Positions 23,743 through 34,888 of a DNA stretch of 64,000 nt are shown here, piece after piece. Position 1 is the first letter of the stretch, and every line of letters begins with the position of its first letter. The stretch is from contig NW_026252140.1 in assembly GCF_025399195.1 (NCBI RefSeq), positions 62,001 through 126,000 of the forward strand, given 5' to 3'. Both the position numbers and the translations under genes were made by a program. This stretch comes from Umbelopsis ramanniana AG (taxonomy: Eukaryota; Mucoromycota; Umbelopsidomycetes; Umbelopsidales; Umbelopsidaceae). The notes under the pieces were generated by a model. The model searched no databases, was not told the DNA's origin, and saw nothing but the letters and a program-made list of their open reading frames with translations.

Positions 23743-25959
23743 CTAATTTGAATGCGATGCTTGATCTCGCATAGCTTTTTGTACGATGGGATCAGAGGTA
23801 ATTTCCTGGCTAGTGGTGAACAAAGAAATCATATCGTCAGGCAATTCAGCTTGGGCTTTCTTGATACGTTCGCGGAACAAGTCAATCATCGACTTTCGCG
23901 TAGAGGGAGAGCTGGTGCTCATACTTGTAAAGCTATTGTTTCTGGGGAGTCCTCGATCTGAAATTGGGTATCCTTCTCCTTCAAGTCTTGAATCAGCTGA
24001 ATTAGATGAGGTTTGCCGACCAAGGGAGAGTCTTCGTGTACCAAGAGATATTTTCATTAATGAAGAAGATGTGGCGGTGTCAAACGATTCCGATTTCTTA
24101 GTCGCCTTTCGATGCATATGAGTCGTGGTGACATCCCGGATGAAGATTTTCAAAACTCGTCCAGGGTGCTCGCGAGCGATTCTTGAATAAATTTCAAGGT
24201 CAATTTCTCCAGAGTCGCCAATGAAGATAAATTTGCGTTGGGGAAAATCTTGCATGATCTGCAACACGCTGTCTCGTTTCGCTTGACCAGGTGTTTCTGT
24301 GAATCGCGCTAATGGATTTCCAGACATTCTCAAATGGAAACTGCCAAGAGGGAAATTGTTTTCGTGCAAGAAATCCTTGAGCATTGACACCAATTGGAAA
24401 GGACTGTTGGAGACATAGTGAAAGTCTAGGCCATGATCATACTACAAACAAGATAAAAATAAGTACATTGCATGCATGCCAAGACTAAACAGCAAAGGGG
24501 AAGAACAACTTACCAAGGATTTGTAGGTATCGGCCATACCATCGACGGCTTGGGCGGCCTTGAAGAAGGTATTACGCAAAACTGTCTTTGCGCCGCATAG
24601 GACTTGGGTATCTTTTATGGTATCGTCAATATCCGAAACAATGGATATTCCTTCTGGTTCCAAGAGATTGACTTGCCCAAAGCAATCGGCTGAACACGCA
24701 TCGTTGGACGTGGCTTTAATGCGGATAATACGGGGATTAACAGCGTGCTCAGACCATGCGCTGATGAGAGTATCAGGGATAATGATGTTTTCTTGGAAGA
24801 AGCCAGAAGGGCCGGTTTTGACAGTGATGCTCATGCCATCTTGAGAAACATCTGCTATAGGCGAGGCATCACTAAGAGACAAGGGAAGCGGCTGGTCGTT
24901 TTCGGCAGCAGCCGTCAAAATAGAATCGAATTGTTTGGGTGATTGAGATAGAAGACCTTCAGAGTCATGTTCTTGGTAAAGAACGACCCGTTCGGTTTCG
25001 TTTTGGACAATTAAATCATTTCGAGCGGTCATATTGACGCCTTTTTCGATATGATAGAGATCTTCGGTAAATTGGTCTTCGGTGGATGAAGCACTGGTTC
25101 CTTCTGATGCATCAGAATAACTAGCAACATCGTCGTCTTCCGAGCTGGACGAATCCGATGACATGAAGAAATTAGAGCGGTTGGAGGTCGGTGAGGAGGA
25201 GTCGGGCTCGTGGCTGACGTGATGATGATCGTCATACTGGAACACGCCGACGGCATCGACGGTGAAAGATAAATCTTTCTTGTTATTAGCAAGGAAGTAG
25301 GATGCCCTTTGCTCGAAGAAAGTGCTTGTCATGGGGTCGGTAACCTTGTTGCCAATCAGACTTTTAGCGAGTCCTGTGATGATGTACACAAAAAGTGGTG
25401 ATGTTTAGTATTTGCACCCCATGGTGGAAAATATTCGAGCCCCCCGTTTCCAGATTTTCCCATATACTGGAAATAGCAAGGAGGTCATAACATGGCACAA
25501 GGAAATCATACTTACGCATCATCCACTTCTTCTTGACACTCGACTTGCTATGAGCAAGAGCCCAACCATTAGCGCGAGCAATCCATTTTGTAGGGTCTAG
25601 GCACGAAAGAAATGGATAAATTGCGTTAGTCAAGAATCCATATTTGAACTGAAAGGAATAATATATATATATGGATGGAAGTATGTCCCATAAGGCAACT
25701 TCGTCCGCTGGTATTCACCTTCTGAACTTCGTGTGGCATACGTGGGTGTCAGTACGCACTCGTGTTCCGGTAATGCTGTAGAGGATGGAGATGAGGGCAC
25801 GTCATCTGACAACAGCACATCTGAATGGCGTTCGTTTTCGTACAGGCGGTCTAAGTCAGCAAAGTCAGTTTTCGGGTGTCCATAGATGCTTCCTTGTCGT
25901 GAATTGGGACTGGAGTTGGTGTTAATAGTAAAAGTGCGAGTCGCGAGTTTTGAAAACAT
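23743..25959 (-). CDS. APP1: App1-type phosphatidate phosphatase
   Basis: Minus strand, four exons seen. The first (MFSKLATRTFTIN...) is joined through an intron at about 25720-25600 to DPTKWIARANGWALAHS. The second intron joins WMM to RLAKSLIGNKV, and the third joins DTYKSL to YDHGLDFHYVSNSPFQL. The catalytic DxDxT motif is in SIVSDIDDTIKDT, followed by RNTFF and later FIFIGDSGEIDLEIY, the conserved HAD-like core of App1. An acidic Ser-rich insert lies in the middle and a Ser-rich tail at the C-terminus. Yeast App1 is a Mg-dependent enzyme turning phosphatidate into diacylglycerol at cortical actin patches and linked to endocytosis. The order and motifs fit the family closely. Confidence 0.88.
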
Positions 25960-26794
25960 TTTATATTGAACAGCAAATGCCCATTGGGGGGGAGATGATT
26001 AAAGAGGAAGGTAGTATTATGGAGTGAGATGTTGTAGAGAAATTTATAAAATCTCAAGTGGAGAAAAAAAAAATGAAACCGGCTTTTAGCTGGGGAGCAG
26101 CATATTTATATAGTTGGCTTGACTTGAGGGAGGGAGAAAGGGGGGAAATTTCGATATAATAGGCAAACGTAACCCGTTGACAAATACTCAAATCATAGTT
26201 TCCGGGCAGGCTGGAGCAAGCCTGATGTGGTGTGGTGTGGTGTTTGGTCAGCAAAAAATATATTTTCTCTTCCTTGTCCGTATACGCTCGGCCGTCCCTA
26301 GCATTCCAATGCTGCCCGTGTGGGATGACTCTATGATATCCGCTCGCCAAGCACCTCGTTCGTTGAACACCCTGAGACATTCACCTACATGGCTTGTTTT
26401 GTTGTAACGTAAAATAAATATAGAGTGGCTTCCAATAATTCCAAACAGGCACAAAGCTGTGTGCTGTGCTGCAAAGCCATACTTTTATTTATCATCGGTT
26501 GGAATGCGAATGAGGTAGCGATAGCTAACACCAAAGGTGTGACAACATCGGATAGGATAAAGAGATGCCGACCTTTCGTCTTTTGTCATCCAAGGAATCC
26601 AACCCGCAGCTTTCCCCCTTCCTTTAACCAAACAGTATCACAACCCAAAAAGACGGCTTCCGGTTGGTGAAGGTCACGCGTTGATCGGCTCGATATGGCC
26701 GGGTACATCACAAATACAAGTGGATAATCAGATTTTACGACTCTGAGATGAGTTTATATAAATTATGGACAGCATAAACATTATATTTAAGCAG
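25960..26794. other. App1 upstream region and intergenic DNA
   Basis: It contains the App1 promoter and further AT-rich sequence with a short GTGTG run near 26227. Short frames here lack recognisable domains. Confidence 0.5.
26103..26112 (-). promoter_or_regulatory. Putative TATA box of APP1
   Basis: On the minus strand this reads TATATAAATA, about 145 bp upstream of the APP1 start codon. This would give a 5' UTR of roughly 110 nt. Confidence 0.4.
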
Positions 26795-27019
26795 CTAGAT
26801 AATACTAAAAAACTTCAGAACTTCATTCTGGGTAGCTTCACTGCAATTTACAAATAAAAGTGCTGCGTTTTCCGAATTGAGCCAGTATTCGAGATTTTTT
26901 TCATTCATCCATACAAAATATCTTTGACTTTCATCATCTGAAATCCAAGTGGTAGCTGTACGTCTTGGTGCGGCATCAGTGTTTCTGTCAGGGTAAAACT
27001 TGAGAGACTTGATAAGCAT
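26795..27019 (-). CDS. Small hypothetical protein, 74 aa
   Basis: An intronless minus-strand frame of 74 codons plus stop with balanced composition (MLIKSLKFYPDRNTDAAPRR, WISDDESQRYFVWMNEKN, EATQNEVLKFF). A TTTATAAG element lies about 72 bp upstream (27091-27097 on the plus strand), and the leader between is pyrimidine-rich, as in real fungal genes. No family was recognised and no signal peptide or membrane segment is seen. A first exon further upstream cannot be excluded. Confidence 0.4.
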   Translation of the reverse strand: MLIKSLKFYPDRNTDAAPRRTATTWISDDESQRYFVWMNEKNLEYWLNSENAALLFVNCSEATQNEVLKFFSII

Positions 27020-27196
27020 TTTTTGAAAAGATGCAGTAGTGCCAAGGTGGAGAGGTAAGGAATTGTGGAGGATGAATCGATAGCCTCGCTTATAAAGCCA
27101 TGGAGGAGGATATGGGATAAATTTGGAGCCGAGTACATAAAAGGTAGCCGAAAGGTTCGAGACAATCCATTATTTGAAAAAGACATCCATTTTGCG

Positions 27197-27318
27197 GCCA
27201 TTCGCCTTCTAATGTCCGTTTGGCGGCTCATGTGGGTAGAGCGGTTGCGACAACGCACCAGTTAAAGGGATCCTCTTGAAGCCATTTGCCTTCTATTGTC
27301 GGTTTGGCGGCCATGTGG
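27197..27318. repeat. Duplicated ~39-bp element (27197-27235 and 27281-27318)
   Basis: Two direct copies of a segment reading GCCATT-GCCTTCTA-TGTC-GTTTGGCGG-CATGTGG occur 84 bp apart in the upstream region of the PEX39-like gene. About 34 of 39 positions match. The position suggests a duplicated promoter element. No known factor site was recognised with confidence. Confidence 0.55.
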
Positions 27319-27448
27319 ACTGAGGCCACTGCAGTCGCTGCAGCTCTGCTTCAATGTATTTTAAAAGCCGACAAGCCAAAATCAAGCCTGATCTCCTTGT
27401 GGGGCAGCGAAAGCTTACCCGACAGCGTGTGCCAGACGAAAAAAGAGT

Positions 27449-28207
27449 ATGTCCAGCGACGCAGCGTTCCAAGCCTTCGATCATTACGACTTTGACAAAG
27501 ACGACCGATTTCAAGTCAGTTGACAATGAGCTTGTTTGCTTTGATTTAGTACGGATGACTAACCTTCTTTAAACATAGGCCGGATTGCCATCTTTATTAA
27601 AGAATCAAGAAGGCAAAACTGAATCTGAACGTTTGGAGTTAATTCAACGAGCCAGATGGTTCTATTACACAAAGTTAGAGCAGCTGACGAAGCCATTTCT
27701 TTCTCTTCCTTCTATCAAATGCCTCACATACTTACACATTGCCTATTTTAATATAGGTTTGTACAAGCTTTCGATTATACTGAATATCAACAATGGAAGA
27801 TAAATCGTAATCCCACCGACAACAACATATCTGACAAACAAGATGACCCTGTCCAAGCAAAAGGTACAAAGAATGGCATGGAAGAAAAATTGCTGCTTGC
27901 TGCATATGACCCTGAATAACGTTTATTCCATCATTGACCGTAAATAGATTCTTCGACCGATGACAACGAAACCCCTAAACGACTCACCTTCCAAGAAATT
28001 GTAGAAAGAATAGAGAAGGGTGAAGAAATACCTGGAATCAAACAGATCCCAAATAAGTTGAACGAAGCCGCTCCTAGCGAAGCTAAACTCTCTGCACGAC
28101 CGAAGCCATGGGAGGTGCAGCAACGAAGCTCAGAAGCCATCGACAGTAGCTCTGGTACTAACGACGAAAATGTAAATTCGAATCCTACCAATAGTCACAT
28201 ACTGTAG
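27449..28207 (+). CDS. PEX39: Pex39-like peroxisomal import factor
   Basis: Four exons (27449-27514, 27579-27673, 27757-27863, 27948-28207) sum to 175 codons plus stop. The N-terminal part (MSSDAAFQAFDHYDFDKDDRF, then AGLPSLLKN, WFYYTKFVQAFDYTEYQQW) is helical. The C-terminal part carries the conserved block LTFQEIVERIEKGEEIPGIK, then IPNKL and the invariant KPWE motif. That block defines the family of yeast Yjr012c and human C6ORF226, recently named Pex39 and reported to assist Pex7-dependent (PTS2) import into peroxisomes; this is from memory of the literature. The remaining C-terminus is acidic and disordered. Family membership is supported by the motif order. The second intron has an unusual GTTAGA donor, chosen because it restores the frame. 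Confidence 0.75.
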
Positions 28208-28472
28208 GCAACCCTTAGAAAAAGCATTCCTTTCCTACTAAGTATGATTTTTGATTGACCTACATGACACGTCAAGCTGTACAGAACCGAATCGGATACT
28301 TTAGTTACAGGCAATGATGTAAAGAAAAATAAATGAATACTATCTACAATCTAAATAAGCTTGGCCATAGCCATTCTGTAAAACTATCGAAAACATTTCT
28401 CTTCCTAGAGAAAGGTGGTATAGGGTGATATACACAGGTTGTAATTTCGGGTAAAGGGGGTAGACAGGTATT

Positions 28473-29024
28473 TCAGAGGGAGGCTACAATTTGTGGCCGG
28501 GTGGTCATCTCTAGGCCAAGCGTAGCCTTTGTGTCAAAGTAATTTCCATGATGGCTGATAGGGGTGCCTGGGTTAGACACCGACCGTCTCTTTGGTAAAT
28601 AGTGTTCAGGTACATCCAGTTTGCTCGTGGACCGTTTTCGTCTACGAGCTAATGAGGAGGAGACTTTTCGCTGCTCCATTATTCGTTGATGGATAATTGA
28701 TTGGTTTTGTTGATGTGACCAACCCCATAAATGACTTCCAAGAGTGTGAACCGTTGTGCTGAGTAGCCAATTGGTCGAGGTTATAGTCAGGGATGATAGT
28801 ACTTCCAGTATCAACATAGCAAGCCTGATCAAAATAAATGAAGATGTCAAGGTACTAACAACAACGGCTACTGTTACCAAGGTAATAAGGCCAAGTATAA
28901 TGAAAGGTGACAGAGCTAGGCCAGCCACTGTGAGCAAAAGTGTGACCAGTTTGTTGCTCATTGCAAAGGGGAATGCAATGTGAAAAGGCAGAGAAGTAAA
29001 GCAAGCTGTTGTGGGGGTCACCAT
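28473..29024 (-). CDS. Integral membrane protein, unknown, promethin-like hydrophobicity
   Basis: A single exon of 183 codons plus stop. An alternative start (MSNKLVTLLL) lies at 28961. Residues about 22-95 form two long hydrophobic stretches (LVTLLLTVAGLALSPFIILG and RLAMLILEVLSSLTI) without loops of charge. A basic tail with RRRKRS and KRRS follows. The pattern of long hairpin-like hydrophobic segments resembles promethin/LDO lipid-droplet assembly proteins, but I see no diagnostic motif, so this is only a suggestion. Confidence 0.55.
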   Translation of the reverse strand: MVTPTTACFTSLPFHIAFPFAMSNKLVTLLLTVAGLALSPFIILGLITLVTVAVVVSTLTSSFILIRLAMLILEVLSSLTITSTNWLLSTTVHTLGSHLWGWSHQQNQSIIHQRIMEQRKVSSSLARRRKRSTSKLDVPEHYLPKRRSVSNPGTPISHHGNYFDTKATLGLEMTTRPQIVASL

Positions 29025-29522
29025 AAGAATTGGGTCGGAGCATCATTCGGTTCATCAATGAAACGACTGGTTCATTAGCTTGTCACATGCAGATTTTTGG
29101 AAAACTCTTGACTCTCGTGACGATGTAAGGATTTGTTCATACACTTTGTGAGCTGCGTTTCATCGTCTTGAGAAAGAAGTTATCCCACACAAGAAAAGTG
29201 TTCCAGCGTCCCGTCGTACGCGAAACTAGAAGCGGACGTATATTCCCTTGGGATGAAAAAGACGGCCAACCATGCAAATTTTGCTTCCCATCGTAGTCAC
29301 AAAATGGACAGCTGTTTGCGAAGAATGAGGCCAAAGGTCACGCGCTGGCTGGAGGGAAGAAAAATATTGGTGGGGGGGCTGTCCGCAGGAAATCTGTCAG
29401 GCTGGACTGGGCCATAACCAAAAAAATTCAGGCTCGGCGGTCCCCAATTCCTTCAGATTTGCACTACGCTCACATTGTTATTATCTTTCTCTTCTCTTAC
29501 CTGGCAAATATCCTCCATCGTC
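29025..29522. other. Divergent intergenic region
   Basis: Lies between two genes transcribed away from each other and presumably holds both promoters. A G-run at about 29373 is the only notable feature. Confidence 0.4.
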
Positions 29523-30014
29523 ATGAAACATCACAAGTACATTCTGGTCACACTCAGCCTAGGAATATCGTCCCTTGCTCTTCCTATAGCACTGGCCGAT
29601 CCTTCGCCTTCCATTAACCCTGATTCAAGCATGTACTCTATTCAAACCTCTCCGCCAACACCCACCAACGTGTGCACAAAAGCATGTTTACAACCTAACG
29701 CAACCCCAAGTTGCCCATCACAATGTCCAGGATCGTGTATGATTCAACAATCCACCGATCCGTGCTGCCCCAACAGTATGGAAGCCATTTGCAACGATAC
29801 CAGTGTGGCCGTTTCTTCATCCACCAAAAGCAACGCCAACCCATCTCCGCCAGTGACTAGCAACTCCTTGGCGTTGGTCTCGCCCACCACTAGCTCACCT
29901 CAATCATCGGCTACCGCTCATAATAATGCGGCATCCACAGACATGACGTCCAATCATGCTTTATACATAAGCACAGCGCTGGTCGCTATTGTTTTTGCTG
30001 CTCTTCTTCATTAA
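29523..30014 (+). CDS. Putative GPI-anchored cell-wall protein
   Basis: A single exon of 163 codons plus stop. It has an N-terminal signal peptide (MKHHKYILVTLSLGISSLAL and on to about ALA), then a Cys-rich segment of about 50 residues (VCTKACLQPNATPSCPSQC, then PGSCM, PCCP, ICND), then a Ser/Thr/Pro/Asn-rich stalk, and a C-terminal hydrophobic tail (ALYISTALVAIVFAALLH). This layout is typical of GPI-anchored fungal surface proteins. The Cys spacing does not match a family I can name; the stalk is probably O-glycosylated. Confidence 0.7.
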   Translation: MKHHKYILVTLSLGISSLALPIALADPSPSINPDSSMYSIQTSPPTPTNVCTKACLQPNATPSCPSQCPGSCMIQQSTDPCCPNSMEAICNDTSVAVSSSTKSNANPSPPVTSNSLALVSPTTSSPQSSATAHNNAASTDMTSNHALYISTALVAIVFAALLH

Positions 30015-30184
30015 GATTAGTGTCTTCCCATGTACCATATCTGATCGGCAACCTGTATATCCCCCGTCCCATACTTTTTTTTCCTTCTCTTTTGCGAGTT
30101 GGATAAATATTCTATATTCCTTACATTTTATTATGTACACAACACCTTCCTCTGTTCGATATTATTAAAAAATTTGGCATGTTT

Positions 30185-31057
30185 CTATTTGGAGCATTCA
30201 CCTGTAAACGAGATAATTTGTCTGAATGTGAACGATACTCTCCTCGATCGTTCGATGGTAGTGCCATCCGATAAAGTCTCGATCAAATCCTTGGAAATCG
30301 AGTGCTTATAGTTATATCGAGCTTCTTCCGTCATCACAAGCATGGATCGCCGAGCTGTAAAATAACATAGGTGTCAATGTGAAATTCGATATATGGGCAT
30401 GCTATGGGTCACTTACGCAAAAGGACGTCAACCGTGCGACCAGTCTCTGCATTTGTGAACTTCATGACGCAAGCCGAGAGTAATGATAATGAAAGGATGG
30501 CAGGGCCGAAGATACTGGGGGCATCTAATTTCGAGGGGGTTCAGCATGATGTTGATCTACGCGTTCACTTATATATGAAACTGACCTGTATGAGGCATGA
30601 TACCTTGGCCAGGCTCATATTCATTGACCAGGAGATGATTCGGTGGCGGTGACAAATTTTGGTCAGCAATGCGGTCTAAAACCGGTGTGACGAAGTCTGG
30701 AAGTGGACCAAGCTCTTGCAGCACTTTTCTGTCCGAACGGGAATTGAATTGCTGCTGGGTAAGTGATAGTTACGCTTTTTGGAAGAAATACCCGTATTTA
30801 TACCTATACTGATAGCTGAAGAGATGGCCATACTGCTGCGTCCTCCTCTTCAATTCAGGATTGGGGCTATTGGTTGAAAGATAGGTACATCAGTAACTGA
30901 GGTTTCAACCAGGTTGCTTCTAGAAGATGAGTGGCCCCCATATGTACCTAATTCCAAGTCCTGACCATAGCCGCTCATCGCAGCATTGGACCAAATGCGT
31001 TTCTTCCTCGGGAGAAACAAAGTCCTCAACCACAGTGAGCCCCGGTAGTATCTGCAT
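30185..31057 (-). CDS. AlkB-like Fe(II)/2-oxoglutarate dioxygenase
   Basis: Five exons on the minus strand (31057-30948, 30845-30804, 30728-30586, 30524-30417, 30354-30185) sum to 190 codons plus stop. Motifs in order: LPGLTVVEDFVSPEEE, RRTQQYGHLFSYQY, PPPNHLLVNEYEPGQGIMPH. The HxD iron ligands are in MPHTDAP, the distal His in YKHSIS, and the 2-oxoglutarate-binding Arg pair in RRVSFTFR. These are ALKBH6/ALKBH8-type features; the RNA-recognition and methyltransferase domains of animal ALKBH8 are absent. Substrate (tRNA, DNA or protein) cannot be told from sequence. The start is the first ATG (MQILPGLTVV); an in-frame stop lies upstream, though a further 5' exon is possible. Confidence 0.85.
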
Positions 31058-31274
31058 GATATACGTGTGTCTAACTGCTTCGAGCCCTGCCTCAATTGCT
31101 GAGGTTCACCAAACACAAATGAAGGAAAAAAAAAAATCTGAGCTCATGTGACGTTAGCGGATCGCCCGATTGCACGGAGTCGGCCCAGTAAAAATGGTGA
31201 CTGACATCACAAAGAGTGCGACGGCAGCCGTTGTTTCGCTTCTTAACTTTCTTCTTTTACCGCCTCGCACAAGC

Positions 31275-33527
31275 ATGGCTCCTATGAAATCTTTGACTGC
31301 AGTGGCAGTTTTGGCTCTTGCCGTCTGCTCCCAGGTAGTCAGTGCTCAGCAACAGCAGCACGTCTTCAGTGACGTTCAGACCACTATCGCCGACAACTCC
31401 CCCCTTGGAGACCTCGGCAACTGGTTTGAAGATGCCTTGGAAGACATTCAAGAAGCTGTCGAGGATGTTCGTAAGACCGTCACCGGTGTTCTTGAGGATG
31501 CTTATGATAACTCTCAAAAGGAATGGCTCAAGGTCTTTTCTCACCCTGCCTTCCCTGAGTATTCCATGAGATACAAAAAGCCTGCGCTTTGTGACCCCGA
31601 CGTTAAGCAGGTAAGTCGGCAATATTATCTACCATAGCTTGCAGTACATAGCATCATCTAACGGTTCATTCCTCCTATCTTTGTGCTATTTGTGTTCGGA
31701 AATATATAGATTAGTGGTTATATTGATATTGATACCGACAAGCACTTCTTCTTCTGGTTCTTCGAGTCGCGTGATAAGCCCGCATCAGACCCCCTTATTC
31801 TTTGGCTCAACGGTGGCCCTGGATGCAGTTCGTTGACTGGCTTAATGATGGAGCTTGGGTAAGTGTGAGATGATTTCTTGGTATTCAGACTTGGCGCAAT
31901 AATGGGATTCTCACCAGTGACTGTTTTTAATCTCGTTAGCCCATGCTCCGTGAACGACGAGGGAACTGATACCATCATCAACAAGTATTCATGGAACAAC
32001 AATGCCAACATTGTTTTCTTGGACCAGCCTTTGAACGTTGGCTACTCCTATGGTAGTGATGGTGCCAGCAACACCAATGCTGCCGCCAAGGACGTCTATG
32101 CCTTCCTTCAATTGTTCTTCCAGGAGTTCCCTGAATATGCTGACCTTGATTTCCATGTTGCTGGAGAGTCATGTAGGTTTCTAATATGAAATGTTTTTGA
32201 GTTTACGGGAAAATTTTACTCACGCGCGCCCGCTTTAGATGCTGGTCACTATATCCCCGCTATTGGTGAACAGATTCACAACAACAACAAGGGCAAGTTC
32301 GCTGTCTCCTCCTTGGCTGCTCATCAGAACACCCTTGCCGATATCAACCTCAAGTCTCTTATGATTGGTAATGGTTTGACCGACCCTCTTATTCAATACA
32401 AGTGGTATGCTAAGGTTAGTAGGTTATATATTGACTGCCATAATATTGAACGCGTTTCAAAACTAACATTTGTCATAAATGGTTTTTTTACAAAAGATGG
32501 CCTGCGAGAACAACTATGGCCCTGTTTTGGATAACAGCACTTGCAAGCAAATGGAAGCCAACTACCCCGCCTGTGCTCGTTTGATTCAGAACTGCTATGA
32601 CAACGGAGGTGTCTTCTCCTGCTTGCCTGCTGCGTAAGTATATGCGCCTTTTTCGGCATGCCCATAATCTTTGGAAAAGGTACCAAGAAATTTAACGTGA
32701 TCGGTTCTCTTTTCAATAGTATGAAGTGCAACAAGGATCAACTCCAACCCTACCAACAAACTGGCATGAACCCCTACGATGTCCGCAAGAAGTGCGAAGG
32801 TTAGTAAAGCTATCATGGTCAAAGATATCTCACCTTGTGGCGTTGCAAAAGGATGACCCCACCAGTGAGTGCTGTGACCGCTCACTAAATGAAATTTTAC
32901 ATTTGTACATTAGGAGGCAACCTTTGCTACACAATTTTGGAGAGTGTCAAGAAGTACTTGAACATTCCTGAAGTAAAGAAGGAGCTCGGTGCTCAAGTCG
33001 ACACATATGAGAGCTGTAACATGCAGGTACGGTAGTCAACCATAGATGCACACATGCACACACATGGACAAGCAAACTAATCCTATCCAACAGATCAACT
33101 TCCGTTTCCAAATGGCTGGTGATTGGATGAAGCCTTTCCACCTTGCTCTTCCACCGCTGTTGGAAGATGGTATCCGTGTTCTTATCTATGCTGGTGATGC
33201 TGACTTCATCTGCAACTGGATGGGTAACAAAGCTTGGACTCTTGAGCTTCCCTGGTCTGGACAGAAGGAGTTCGCAGCTGCCAAGGACAAGACCTGGTAC
33301 TCTGATCTTGGTGACGAGGAAGCTGGTGAAGTTCGTTCCGTTCAAAATGGCAACTTTACTTTCCTCAGAATTTATGGTGGTGGTCATATGGTAAGTAACG
33401 CACAACCATACCTGCAGTTTTATGTTTAAACGTGAATGCTAACCGTACTGTACAGGTTCCTTATGACCAGCCTGAGAACTCCCTTGACTTTGTCAACAAG
33501 TGGATCGGTGGCAAGGCTTTGGCTTAA
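31275..33527 (+). CDS. Serine carboxypeptidase (carboxypeptidase Y type)
   Basis: Nine exons (31275-31610, 31710-31858, 31940-32172, 32239-32414, 32497-32633, 32720-32799, 32914-33026, 33094-33390, 33456-33527) sum to 530 codons plus stop. It has a signal peptide ([18 protein letters not shown]...) and a propeptide of about 90 residues. The S10 peptidase domain follows, with [20 protein letters not shown] and [19 protein letters not shown]. The catalytic Ser is in VAGESYAGHYIP, the Asp in [11 protein letters not shown], and the His in GGGHMVPYDQP. Several N-glycosylation sites and paired Cys residues fit a vacuolar or secreted protease. It removes C-terminal residues from peptides at acidic pH. 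The full triad is present, so it should be active. Confidence 0.95.
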
Positions 33528-33672
33528 GCGTTGTAACCAATAATTTTTTCCCCATCTATTTTTCCATTGTCTGACCCCCGTTCCTTTCTTTTTTTGTTTT
33601 GTTTAAACCATTATAAACCTCAATCTATTCGTCATGCGATAAGCGTATCTCGTATCATTACTTGAATTGAAC

Positions 33673-34641
33673 ATGCGAATTAACGTTAGTCATCTCACTC
33701 GTCGCTTAACTCGTCAACTGTTGAATGTATGTGATCAGGACACGCGACATGCTCAGCGAGAGTTACATTGGATGCTCAGTCACGTCGCAGCCACCAGTAA
33801 AAGCTCAAAGACGACGGAGAGCTTGACATTCCACGATGCGCAGCGACTGACTGACATGGTCAAGGATCGGGTTGAACACCATAAACCCCTTCAATATATC
33901 TTGGGTAGCCAACCTTTCTGCGACCTTGATATCGTCACCCGTCCACCTACGCTCATCCCACGGTAAGCTTTGACATGTCTCGGAAACCTAGTATAATGGC
34001 CCCATGATGATAATCTGGTTAATTTTTGATGGTACAGCTGGGAGACTGAGGAATGGGTATACCGGCTGTTGGAGCATTTGAAGCAGCATCATGGCAAGCG
34101 ACGGATACTGGACCTGTGCACTGGATCGGGATGCATTGCCCTTGCTCTTGCGCGACACTTACCTCAAGGCACAGCAGACATCCACGCCGTTGATTTTTCT
34201 CCATCAGCATTAAGTCTTGCTCGTCTGAATGCCGAGCTGTTAACGCCTCAACTCGCCAATGCCGTGAACATTGAAAAAATGGATGTGCTCAATGCGAACG
34301 ACTTTAAACTCGGTGGCGCCTCTTTCGACTTGATTGTATCCAATCCACCCTATGTGACGCATGCAGAGTACGCCGAACTTACGCCTGATGTCAAGGAATG
34401 GGAAGACCGTGCTGCTCTGGTGGCTGATAACGAGGGCATGGCCTTTCATCTTCATATCGCCAACGTCATCGGTAAAAACAATGTGCTATCCAATACGCAC
34501 AATTGGCCACGTCTGGTCATGGAGATAGGAGGTACGCATCAAGTAAGCGAGATAACAAAAGCACTACATGCAAATGGCTTGTCACGAGTCGAAGTTTGGA
34601 AAGATTTGGCGGGCAAAGACAGAGCTATAGCTGCAGGATAA
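33673..34641 (+). CDS. MTQ1: Mitochondrial release-factor N5-glutamine methyltransferase (HemK/PrmC, Mtq1)
   Basis: Two exons (33673-33962, 34038-34641) sum to 297 codons plus stop. The N-terminal helical domain ends in LQYILGSQPFCDLDI, as in PrmC. The SAM site is ILDLCTGSGCIALALA and the catalytic signature is NPPY in FDLIVSNPPYVTHAEY. The basic, Arg-rich N-terminus (MRINVSHLTRRLTRQLL) suggests mitochondrial import, which distinguishes Mtq1 from cytosolic Mtq2. It methylates the GGQ glutamine of the mitochondrial peptide-chain release factor. It starts 145 bp after the carboxypeptidase stop on the same strand. Confidence 0.9.
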
Positions 34642-34888
34642 TGAGGTGGCCCAGAGGAAACACTTGTAACCAGGATGACTAGTATAACAGTGATATATCT
34701 TTTAAGCTGTTTACCTTTGTTTATATAATTGTTGTATATACAGGGATAGTAATATAATAATGATGATAAAAATAAAATGAAACAAAGAGTGGTAGTTGCA
34801 GTTATGTAATAGGGAAATACAGTGCACAGGTAATATTAATATTAAAAAAAAGGCTGGTATATTGTTTGTGCTTGGAGCGGAGGAGGGT

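Noticed and set aside
30099-30652. Plus-strand frames between the GPI protein and carboxypeptidase genes
   Set aside because: They lie antisense to the AlkB-like gene, whose five exons and catalytic motifs explain the region.
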